This document shows, piece after piece, positions 1-9,600 of a stretch of 64,000 bases of DNA; positions within the stretch are counted from its first letter, which is position 1, and each line of letters starts with the position of its first letter. The notes beneath the pieces were generated by a model, which saw only the letters and a list, made by a program, of their open reading frames with translations, was not told where the DNA came from and did no database searches. A program made the position numbers and the translations under genes. Source of the DNA: Salminus brasiliensis (Eukaryota; Chordata; Actinopteri; Characiformes; Bryconidae); the NCBI RefSeq assembly GCF_030463535.1, contig NC_132880.1, forward strand, positions 31,674,342 through 31,738,341, in the 5' to 3' direction.

Positions 1-211
1 GGACAAGATCTTGGGAAAGGAGGCTGCCATGTTTCCCCAAAGCTCCCTCGGCCAGCTCTGAGGCGAATGTCTCTCTGCTGACCCCTGGTGTCCAACAGGC
101 TCGTTACACTATTTCACTAGATACTAGATACTGCTCTTTGACGGACACTATGTGTTACGTGGACATAAAAAAAATCGTTATTGAGGATAAAACACACACG
201 TAGACAAAAAA
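1..211. other. Left edge, no gene recognised
   Basis: No coding exon, RNA gene or repeat family is recognised here. In human, NDUFS6 lies head to head with MRPL36. I see no NDUFS6-like coding exon on the minus strand between here and the mrpl36 promoter, so if that gene is linked it lies outside the window. Confidence 0.5.

Positions 212-273
<62 letters not shown>
212..273. repeat. (ATT)n microsatellite
   Basis: About 20 uninterrupted ATT units, expected to be length-polymorphic. Confidence 0.95.
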
Positions 274-275
<2 letters not shown>

Positions 276-404
276 AGACATGTTCTTGATTAAGTTCTAA
301 TATTGAAGCGCGCCATTACGGCAGGTGGCGCCAGAAGCTGTGGCTCAGTCTCAATGCTTTTTAGTGATCCACCATTTCTAGTGTTGTTTTGAAGGGCCCT
401 TAAA

Positions 405-1480
405 AGTTGGAGTATGGTGTATGAATAAGGAGTAGGGTATAAGAAGTCATTTGTAATGAATAAGGAGTAGGGTATAGGGAGTAGGGTGTAATGAATAAGG
501 AGTAGGGTATAAGGAGTCATTTGTAATGAATAAGGAGTAGGGTATAGGGAGTAGGGTGTAATGAATAAGGAGTAGGGTATAAGAAGTCATTTGTAATGAA
601 TAAGGAGTAGGGTATAGGGAGTAGGGTGTAATGAATAAGGAGTAGGGTATAAGAAGTCATTTGTAATGAATAAGGAGTAGGGTATAGGGAGTAGGGTGTA
701 ATGAATAAGGAGTAGGGTATAAGAAGTCATTTGTAATGAATAAGGAGTAGGGTATAGGGAGTAGGGTGTAATGAATAAGGAGTAGGGTATAAGAAGTCAT
801 TTGTAATGAATAAGGAGTAGGGTATAGGGAGTAGGGTGTAATGAATAAGGAGTAGGGTACAAGGAGTCATTTGTAATGAATAAGGAGTAGGGTATAGGGA
901 GTAAGGTGTAGTGTACAGGGGAGTAGGGTATGGGGAGTAAGGTGCATGAATAGGTGTAGGGAATAGGGAGTAAGGCGTAGTAAATAGGCAGTAGGGTATG
1001 TTGAGTAAGGTGTAGGGTAGGGAATAGGGAGTAAGGGGCAATGAATAGGGGGAAGGGAATAGGGAGTAAAGTGTAGTACATAAGGAGTAGGGTATGTGGA
1101 GTAAGGTGTAGTAAATAGGCAGTAGGGTATGTGGAGTAAGGTGTAGGGTAGGGAATAGGGAGTAAGGGGCAATGAATAGGGGGAAGGGAATAGGGAGTAA
1201 AGTGTAGTACATAAGGAGTAGGGTATGTGGAGTAAGGTGTAGTAAATAGGCAGTAGGGTATGTGGAGTAAGGTGTAGTAAATAGGCAGTAGGGTATGTGG
1301 AGTAAGGTGTAGTAAATAGGGAATATGGTAGGGAATAGAGAGTAAGGTGAACTTAACAGGGAGTATGGTATATGTAGTGAATAAGGAGTGGGGTATGAAA
1401 ATTCTATGTAAGGTGTAGTAAATAGGGAGTAGTGAATAGGGACTAGGGTGTAGTGACTAGGGAGTAGGGTACAGGTGTTA
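405..1480. repeat. G-rich minisatellite with 35-bp unit and 70-bp higher-order repeat
   Basis: The array is built from a 35-bp unit rich in the words GGAGTAGGG and TATAGGGAGTA. From 421 to about 910 two unlike 35-bp halves alternate to give a 70-bp unit that starts at 421, 491, 561, 631, 701, 771 and 841, with nearly identical copies. From about 911 to 1480 the units are more diverged but keep the 35-bp step (for example starts at 1239 and 1274), and a 131-bp block is duplicated near 1037 and 1168. Long minus-strand frames reading Thr-Pro-Tyr-Ser-Leu repeats are by-products of the repeat and not genes. Confidence 0.93.
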
Positions 1481-1531
1481 TGACTTCTAAATGAAACCGC
1501 CCCAATGACTTTTCTCAAAGTCACCTACGTC

Positions 1532-1580
1532 ACCGGAAGTGTCGGCTTTAAGTCGTGCTGGTGCAGTGAAACATGCGCAC
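1532..1580 (+). promoter_or_regulatory. mrpl36: Probable mrpl36 promoter: GABP/NRF-2 and NRF-1-like sites
   Basis: ACCGGAAGTG at 1532-1541 is a textbook GABP (NRF-2) ETS site. ATGCGCAC around 1573-1580 holds an NRF-1 half site. Both factors commonly drive nuclear genes for mitochondrial proteins, which fits the downstream bL36m gene. No TATA box is evident. That these sites drive mrpl36 is inferred from position and motif class. Confidence 0.55.
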
Positions 1581-1589
1581 AGATCAATA

Positions 1590-1650
1590 AACGGGATAAT
1601 AACAGGGCCACTAAGACCAGGAATCAGCAATAAAGAGTTTATCTAAACAG
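1590..1650 (+). other. mrpl36: Candidate non-coding first exon of mrpl36
   Basis: A good splice donor, AACAG followed by GTATGT, falls at 1650/1651, just downstream of the promoter motifs. The coding exon is preceded by an acceptor at 2522-2523, so an 873-bp 5'-UTR intron is predicted. A second possible donor, GTGAGT near 1996, would give a different first exon. The transcription start is not defined. Confidence 0.35.
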
Positions 1651-2534
1651 GTATGTATATTAATCATCTCTGAAGCGAGATGCGTCATTAAAATTAAAGG
1701 ACTTCGGTCATTTAGCATTGCAGGTTACGAGTCTGGCGTTAGCTAACGTAGGATAGCTAGCTAGTAAGCTAGTGCTAACTGACTGAACGAGTTGGTGCTG
1801 GGTCGTCTGATAGAAATGGGTTACGATGGTCAGCCTTTTGTCGGTTAATCAGGCGACTGCTGCAGTGCTGTAATCCCCACATTGTAACTAGCTACCCTTA
1901 TAATCCTAAATATGAGGATGCTACACGGTAGGGGAAATGTCCCGCTGAATAGCGACGTCAGTTTACGTTACTTCAAAGACGAACCTCGTCTGTGCGGTGA
2001 GTTTATCATGTGAGAAGTGCATCATTATATCATCATATGTAGTCTTTATATTTTACCACTTTAATAATCACTATAGCTGGCACATAACGCTAATGTCAGC
2101 TAGTACGTGAAAGTAGAGTGAAGTGTGTGGCTTTCTGTGGGACAGTCTGCTAAAGGAGGCTCCCTATGCAAGTGTGACCTCTTACTCCTAAGTTATATAT
2201 TATCTTTTAGATTAAAAATGTGTTGTGTGTATTAGCTTAGTTTGTTCACATCATTAAATGATGTGATTTAATGAGTACATTGTGATACAGAAAATATAAT
2301 GAAATTGCATATCTACAGCATAGTGATACTGGATACGTTTGATTTCTTGCAGATCTGCGCAGATGCACTTGAAGCAGTGCACACAAATGCATTAAACCCC
2401 AGTCTTTAAACATTTTTAATACTCTTAAATCTTTGATAACGGCCCTACATACTCACTCGAACCCGCATAGCTCTTTTCCAGTTTGCATGTTTTCAACTCA
2501 CTTGTGTTTTCCTCTCCGTACAGGTGTTGGCGCC

Positions 2535-2894
2535 ATGGCACCGCTATTTCTACCATGTCTGGTCAGCTCCCTGACCCGGCGGCTGTCTCATGTCGTGAAG
2601 CTTGCGGCTGTCAGCTCCTTACCTGCGGCGGGAGCGCAGCGCTGTATTTCCACCGTTGCAGCCGCAATGGCTCCGGCCCGAGGAATCTTCAGCCCTGTTC
2701 AGGGCCCACACGGCCCTCTCTGCTCACACTTGGTTGGACAGTGTCAGCAGCTCCTGTGTGCGCAGCCTTCTGTGGGCATGAAAACGAGAACTGCACTGAA
2801 GAAACGATGCAAAGACTGTTTTTTTGTTCGCCGTCGTGGACGGCTGTTTGTGTTTTGCAAAACCCACCCGAGACACAAACAACGGCAGGGATGA
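2535..2894 (+). CDS. mrpl36: Mitochondrial ribosomal protein bL36m (MRPL36)
   Basis: 119-aa component of the mitochondrial large ribosomal subunit. Residues 83-119 ([13 protein letters not shown] through HKQRQG) are the conserved bL36 core: a compact zinc ribbon with Cys92, Cys95, Cys108 and His114 spaced C-x2-C-x12-C-x5-H, as in bacterial L36. The first 80 or so residues are Arg/Ser/Ala-rich and poorly conserved, consistent with a mitochondrial targeting region. Human MRPL36 is 103 aa. The coding region is one exon: a pyrimidine tract and acceptor end at 2523, and the ATG at 2535 sits in a good GCCATGG context. The open frame continues upstream to 2433, but that part has no ATG in a useful place and crosses the acceptor. 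The gene lies head to tail with lpcat1, 1.7 kb upstream of it. Confidence 0.95.
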   Translation: MAPLFLPCLVSSLTRRLSHVVKLAAVSSLPAAGAQRCISTVAAAMAPARGIFSPVQGPHGPLCSHLVGQCQQLLCAQPSVGMKTRTALKKRCKDCFFVRRRGRLFVFCKTHPRHKQRQG

Positions 2895-2947
2895 GTGTCT
2901 TCTGCTGATTTCACTTCCCTCGTTGTATTTCACTTCTTTTGCGTAAT

Positions 2948-2953
2948 AATAAA
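2948..2953 (+). terminator. mrpl36: mrpl36 polyadenylation signal AATAAA
   Basis: Canonical AATAAA 54 bp after the mrpl36 stop codon, followed by a GT-rich stretch (TTGTGTGTGTTTG near 2977) typical of a downstream element. The 3' UTR is therefore very short. Confidence 0.8.
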
Positions 2954-2959
2954 GAGTAC

Positions 2960-3790
2960 ATCAGTGTACTTAAGCTCTTGTGTGTGTTTGGGTACGTATT
3001 TTAGGATCGCTCAAAGTGTTTCTCACAAACTTTTTTAAGAGTTTAAATGCCCATATTCTACGTTTTTCTATAATAGATTTTCCTTTAAGACGTTTGTGTG
3101 CTTTTACTGGTTTGGTTCATTAGTCATCTTTACTCAAGCATTTTATTCCACAGTTAAACAGGATGTTAAGGCTGATCTGTATAAATAAGCTCTAATGGGT
3201 GCTGTGTATTGTGCTACATTCAAAAGCAGTGTGAGCTCTAACACTCCTTATAACTTCCACTTAAATGAACGAGGCTAAACATTACATTTACATGTGTGGC
3301 ATTTGAAAGCCAAGTGAAGCCATGTCTTTCCATCTTCCATCTGAGTGGAAGGAAATTGTGTTCCTCCAGGACTACAATCCAATACAGAACAGATACATAC
3401 AAGTGTGAATATGATAAATACAACAGAAATTAGACAAGAGTAAACAGACAGGACAGTGCAACAGTGATGCAGCACTCAGTACTGAATGTGTGGTGGGGAT
3501 AAGGTGCAGAGCTATGTAATGTGCTATGACATATAGGTATAAACAGTCTGCTTCCACCTTTGTGAACACAGCAGTTACTGAGGTAGAGGAGACCAGTTCC
3601 TTTGTGGTATTACAGTAGTTAGCAGCAAGTGGGTACATGAGCATTATTAGAGATGTGGGTATAAGGTAAGAGAGGTGGTCTCAGCTCAGTCCTTGCTTGT
3701 TGAGAAGTCTGACAGCTTGGGTGTAGAAGCTGTTTCAGAGTCTGGCAGTGATGGCTGGGATGCACCGGTACATTAAGTCACCAAAACGTG
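2960..3790. repeat. mrpl36-lpcat1 intergenic DNA with a repeat-like fragment
   Basis: From 2960 to about 3350 nothing is recognised. From about 3390 to 3790 the text (ending in phrases such as AGAAGCTGTTTCAGAGTCTGG) resembles a multi-copy teleost interspersed repeat I recall, but I cannot assign it to a class and see no termini. No coding exon. Confidence 0.35.
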
Positions 3791-3944
3791 ATTTTGTGTG
3801 GATGGGTTCCCAAAAGGCAGGCAATCTCTCCCCCCCCCCCCCCCAAAAAATATACAGGATACAAGTGGATGGGGCTTCAGTTTGTTTTCCACAGTCACTG
3901 GCTTGGACTGATTTTTGAACGAGGAACAAAACAGGACAGCCAAA

Positions 3945-4300
3945 CAGAACAAAGGCAATTTACATATTGTCACTGACATGCAAAAACCCCAAAACTGGCA
4001 ACTTTACAGGAGAAGGAAAAACTTTTTTTTTTTAATGGGAGACAAATGTAAAAAAAAAAAAAAAAAAAAAATAATAATAATAATAATAAAACAGATCTAA
4101 TAAATACAATTAAATATAGATTGCTCCATTCATGAAATCCTAAAATTAGTTAAAGTTAAAAACGATAAAAATAACAAAAAACGTGACGTCAGTGATAATA
4201 TAGCAGTTTTAAAGGTACAGTACCAGCCTTTTAATGGTAAGTCACTGGGGGAGGTTGGAAAGATGCCATGTATAAACTTTTTAACTGGTTGTGGTGGATA
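3945..4300. repeat. Interspersed repeat family A, copy 1, with A-rich and (AAT)n tract
   Basis: The segment around 3970-4040 (GCAAAAACCCC, then AACTGGCAACTTTACAGGAG) matches two other places in the window, 14040-14340 and 41240-41475. The family is therefore defined by internal comparison. An A run followed by (AAT)n at about 4050-4089 sits inside this copy. Confidence 0.6.
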
Positions 4301-4429
4301 AACTCACACATACTTTATATACAAGTGTACAATGGAGAAAAAAAAGGATAAATGAAGGATATGGACTTTTTAGTAGACTATTTTAAACGTGCTCCTCAAC
4401 TGCCCAGCGAGGCTGGCTGAAGAAGCTCA

Positions 4430-4443
4430 TCACGCATGCGCGG
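4430..4443 (+). promoter_or_regulatory. lpcat1: NRF-1-like site at lpcat1 5' end
   Basis: ACGCATGCGCGG resembles the NRF-1 palindrome and lies 140 bp upstream of the chosen lpcat1 start in a locally CpG-rich stretch with no TATA box. It also contains the in-frame upstream ATG at 4436. A promoter role is inferred from position. Confidence 0.4.
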
Positions 4444-4579
4444 CACGCCGAATGGGCGGGGCAGAGGTGATGAGCGCTTCAGGAGACGGGAGCTCAGAGC
4501 AGGTCTAGTATCCCCCTCAAACCCGTTTGGAGAAGTCTCTCAGAAACAGCAGCTTCAGCTCCATGTTGACTGTTTGAGG

Positions 4580-4699
4580 ATGAGGTTTGCGAAAAGGAAG
4601 CGGTTAACGACGGTGAATGGAGATGACTCTCAGCTCTCGGGCCAGTTTAGAAACCCCTTCATGCACGAGTTGCGCTTCACTCCTCTTCAGAAAGTCAAG
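4580..4699 (+). CDS. lpcat1: lpcat1 exon 1 (residues 1-40)
   Basis: Encodes MRFAKRKRL through NPFMHELRFTPLQKVK. The NPF(V/M)HEL block is typical of LPCAT1, and human LPCAT1 also begins MRL about 30 residues before NPF, which favours the ATG at 4580. The frame is open upstream to an ATG at 4436 (48 extra residues with no family likeness). A short out-of-frame uORF starts at 4563. Donor GTAAGC at 4700, phase 0, followed by a 12.1-kb intron. Confidence 0.9.
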
Positions 4700-6590
4700 G
4701 TAAGCCAATTCCCATGAAGTTTCCAAGCTGATACAGACGCTCCTGTAGCTCTGCGTGTTTCTCGGTTGTCATTACTTTGGGATTTCCTTAAGTGTGAGAC
4801 GATACACTGAGCATTAGCTGGATTAAATATAATCAGCAGCCTTTACTCCAAGAGAAATTCATTCACCAGACTACGAAGTCATTTCTGTGGTGGTCTCCTA
4901 CACTTCCTAAAGACCTGAACACAGCTCTGTTCTTGTAGGTTACCTACCAGCTGTATTTAGCTTGGAGTGCAGGGTTCTTTCTTTTTACTGGTCTGGTATA
5001 GTGGTCACTAGCCTTCTGTCTTCCCACCCTGGTCGACCCCATCAGATCCATGTGTGATTACTGCCTTGATGAGGTGTGTTAGATTAGGTTGGACATGAAA
5101 CCTGTAGGATGGTACTTTGTGTAAGGGAGGGTTGGTGAGCACTGTTGTAGTCCAAACACAAGCTTATTAAAACATGTAGCATATAAGATTGTAAAGGTGC
5201 ACTTTGTCTTTGTCACTGTACAGTGAAATGTGTCCTCCGCATTTAACCCATCTGTGGTAGTGAACACACACACACACACACACACTCACACACTAGTGAA
5301 CACACACCCAGAGCGGAGCAGACAGGGTAAAGGGCCTTGCAACAGTGGCAGCTTGCTGAGCCCGGGTATCGAACCCACAACCTTGTTCTCAATAGACTGG
5401 TGCTCTAACCGCTGAGCCACCACTGCCCCACAGTACATGTGTGTAAAGAAAAGTACTGTCTGGAACTTGTACAAAGTCAGTTCAAATTGATATATGTAAA
5501 AACAGTCATCAAAAATAGACTGAGAGATGTTAAAGTAGAAAATAATACATAAAGTAAGTAAGAAAGAAAAAATACATACTATATATATATATATATATAT
5601 AACATTACAGTCAAGTAAAGAACTTGCTTTGCAAATCCATACTTGTAAATCCATATGCTGTTCGTTTTAATGTCAAAGGCCCAGGATACAGGCCATGCCA
5701 TTGTCTTTTCTTTTAAACACCAACACGTGCGGGTGAGAGATGGAGTCAGATTGATTAGGCCTGCTTATAACACTGTGAAATACAAACCCACTAATGTGAT
5801 CATTAGAAAGTAAGGAAGGTAAGACTAAGAAAGGCCAGGAATGTGAAAAGCGCTGAGTTCTCTATCAGTCTTGCTCAGTTTGGGTGGATGCATTAAAGTA
5901 CAACTCAATAAGTAAGGGTGAGTGTGTAAGGAAAGGTACTGTCTGTCCTATAGATATGTATTTACTTTGACCTTTACAGCATGAAAGTCACTACAGTTTC
6001 ATATAAAGACCAATATTGTGTTTATTGCTTGTGTTAAACCTTAACATGTAAATGTGAGGCACAGTGGTTATTTTATTAGCTGCATTCGTAGCATTAGGTG
6101 CCCACATACAGGACACTCTTGCTGTTATTGCTGTTCTCATGTTCTTTAGACTGCTAGGCCGTTAAAATTGGTCAGTCAAATTGCAGTCAAATTTTAATTG
6201 CTCAAGCTTTTTCCAATCCAAGTATAACTCCAGTATGTAATATTCCAGCATTATAATCATTTAAAGCAATGTGTAGTAATTTTCCCTTGAAAATAACAGC
6301 TTCATTTTAACACCAGGTGTCCAAACGTTTGCAGTGAGGACTTGATTGCATTTAGCCATGAGAATATTAGTGAGGTCAAGTACTGATGTTGTTTCCAAAA
6401 GGTCGATGGAGCTCCATCTCTCCTGAGGGTGCAGTTCAGCTATATAATCCACAGCCCAATGTTGGGAGGGGGGTTATACCCTATTGACAAGTCTTTCTAT
6501 GGAGAATATATAATCAATGTGTGTGTGTCTGTGTGTTCAGTTGAACGCCTGTGTCGGCAATGGGTGGCACACACATGGACACATTTCATT

Positions 6591-6663
<73 letters not shown>

Positions 6664-9600
6664 ACACACACACACACATACACACACACACTGAAATTGC
6701 TTGCCCTGTCTGTCTTTATAAATTTCTGCATGTTTTTCATGTTATTTTTAGTCTTGGATTGTCAGAGGATAGTCTGACAAAAAATGAGAAGTTTGGTATC
6801 TCTTTCTTTAGTGATCAAGGAATTAATTATGCAGTCAGCAGGTGTGATACAGTATTTGCAACTATTAAAAACACCTTAAGAATCGAACATACTTCCATAT
6901 GCGTCCTTTGTGTTAGCATGGCTTGAGGGAAGTGCGGAAAACAAACATGGCGACAGTGGAGGAGGTCTTGCGTTGATGTACTTACTATAAAAAAGACAAA
7001 AGAAGCAGCGGTGTAAACTGCTGTTAAAGGTGTAAAAAGGTGTTGCTATATGTTTCTTTCTCCAAGAGTTTCCTCTTTATCGTGTCCATATTGCAGTGGT
7101 CATGTCTCACTTTAACTATTTGCTACATTGCCCCCATGATTTCTAGTGGCACTGCTCCGTTCCGTCCGTATCTGTCAGCTTTTACAGAATGTGCACAAAC
7201 ACTGACACAGAATATGGACAGAAGGCTCAGTCTGTATCTGTATCCATATTTAGCATCGGGCATAAATGAGCCTTAAGAACCTCATGGCAACTGTGAAGCA
7301 TGGTGGTGGTAGTTTCTTGGTTTGGGTGTTTTTTCTGGACACTCTCTCAGAGAACTGCTCTGTATCTGAGAATCCTTCAAGACGATGTCAGGTCATCTGT
7401 CCTGGTCATCTGTCTGAGCTGAAGCTGATTCATAGCTGGGTCATCTAACAGTCACACTACCGAGTCTACCTCATGATGATTAAACAAATACAAAATGTCA
7501 ACTTTTGTAATGGCTCACTCAAACCTTTTTGAAATGTGCAGTCTGAAATGATCAGTTGATACTCAAAGGCCTAAAAATGTCACAGAATTCCCCAAGTGCC
7601 CCAGAATTCCTCCATGGCTAACAACTACAGAAAGAGTTTGGTTGCAGTTATTGATGCTAAAGGGAGTGTTGAAAGGAAAGGGGCATTCACTGTTTCACAC
7701 AGGGGGGCAGGTGTTGAATATCTGTCAGGTTATTATTACTTTTTCTTTCTTTTCAAAGTCTCTCTTGTGTATTTAATGCTGCTTATAGTGGATCTGAGCC
7801 GGAGACCCACCCAGTGCCTTTTGTGGTGTGCTCCTGTTCCTCCCAAGCATCAAAAAGGAAGTTTGCCCTTTAATCTTCCCTCTTTTCCTTCTCTCGTATA
7901 ATCATGTTTATGGAAGGGAGATGTAAAGCAGGGAAGGAAGTTCATCAACAAAGCAGATCTGATCATGACATTTATCCTTGTCACTGTCTGAAGAAAATAA
8001 GAGCGGCATGGAGATTGTATATGTTTGTTAATGGCAAGATAACTGATTTCTCCTTTATTGGTGTACAGTATGTAATGGTTGTTTCCTGTAGGTTTTGTCA
8101 GCAATAGTGGCAGACCGACCCCGGTAAAATGAAGCTATTTATTTAGATCCATTTCATATCACCCCCCCCAAACCACTGTGAACTGGCTGTTTCTGAGCTA
8201 AATGGTACAATCTGTACAGGGCTGGCATAGTAATGTTAGCTGGGATAACTTGGCCTTAGCTTTTTCCTTTTGCCTTTCTCTGTGTAAATTCTTGGTCACA
8301 TGTGATCTACTGTGGCTTTCAGTGGTCTCAGTGTGGCTTTAATTTAATCAAGTAGTACCAAAATATGACGCGGCACGTTGTGGCGCTCTGAGGAATTGAA
8401 CAGTGCTCAAAGTCGTAAAGCGTGTGCTTGCGTGCCTCCATTATAAACACTGGTTTTGAGTTTTTGAATGCGCCATTGCACAGCCAGTGTATGATGTGCT
8501 TTACATTACATTTCAAATTAATGTACTACTGTAAAACTCTTTAACTTTATCTTAACGTTATCTTGTTTATTCTTTTATTTCTCCCTCCCTCCCTCTTGTC
8601 TGATGCATAGATATAGGAAAATCATATGTCCGCACTTCTTGTATCTGTTGCTTCAAATAAGAGTCCTGTAATCGTAATTCTAAAGCAGTGGTGGCAGTAA
8701 TTTTGTAAAGTAATATGGGTCAATAACAGTAATATATATGTAGCATAAACACTGTTGTCTAATTTTCATAACTTATTTTTACACCATTTGAAAACCCCGC
8801 TGGTCTTTGAATTGGGGGCACATTTCATGGTAAACAGACCAATAGAAATCATTAGCGTTGGCTTATGTGTAACAATGGTTTTAGGATCGGGACCTGTAAG
8901 ACAAGACGAGACGCGACCGCCATATTCACTATTAGTGTTGGAATTTGGCCGCCTTCTTTAACCCATCCATGCAGTGATCAAACACACACAGTGATAATGA
9001 GCACACATGCCTGGAGCGGTGGGCAGCCATTGCTGTGGCATCCAGGGAACAGGGAGGGTGATTGGCCTTACTTAAGGGCCCCAAAAATGGCAGCTAGTCG
9101 AGTCAGGGTATCGAACCCACAACCCTGTCATCAATAGCCTGGTGCTTTAACTGCCCACTGTAACCAGTCCACTTCTCTAGCAAAATAATGTTACATTTGT
9201 AACACACCCTTATACACAGAACAGTGATTCACTGTTGATCATGTTCACACAGTTTTTATTATTAATGTATGTTCATAATATATTGTTCAAATCTTGCTTT
9301 CTTGAAGTAAAGTCCCCAATAATGCCATCATAACTAAGCTCACTGCTAACCTCATGATTAAGGCTCATGATCATTTAAATGGTCCTCTACACACTAACTC
9401 ACAATTCCTAACTTTGTTCACACACGCTCTCTACTCCCTGTAAATGCTACTTGGGTCACAAAAGTAAGACTTCTACTAACAAAGCGTGCATTGTATGTCT
9501 CTAGGACGCTGTGAACCCGATGTTTAACAATACACAAGGCTATATTTTCCAGGGGAGTGCATTATTTAGAGCAGTGGTCTCCAACCATTCTCCTGGAGAG

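Noticed and set aside
727-1524. 265-codon minus-strand frame of Thr-Pro-Tyr-Ser-Leu repeats, plus smaller ones nearby
   Set aside because: It is a by-product of the 35-bp minisatellite: since 35 is not a multiple of 3 the frame survives only because the repeat lacks stops. No start context, domain or splice signal.
2433-2534. N-terminal extension of the mrpl36 frame
   Set aside because: It starts at TTG, crosses the splice acceptor at 2522-2523 and has no family likeness. The ATG at 2535 is in good context.
2483-2908. Overlapping +2 frame and opposite-strand frame across mrpl36
   Set aside because: Shadows of the mrpl36 coding sequence with no conserved motif.
6429-6926. 165-codon frame with Tyr-Ile and His-Thr runs
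   Set aside because: Translation of the (TA)n(CA)n microsatellite.
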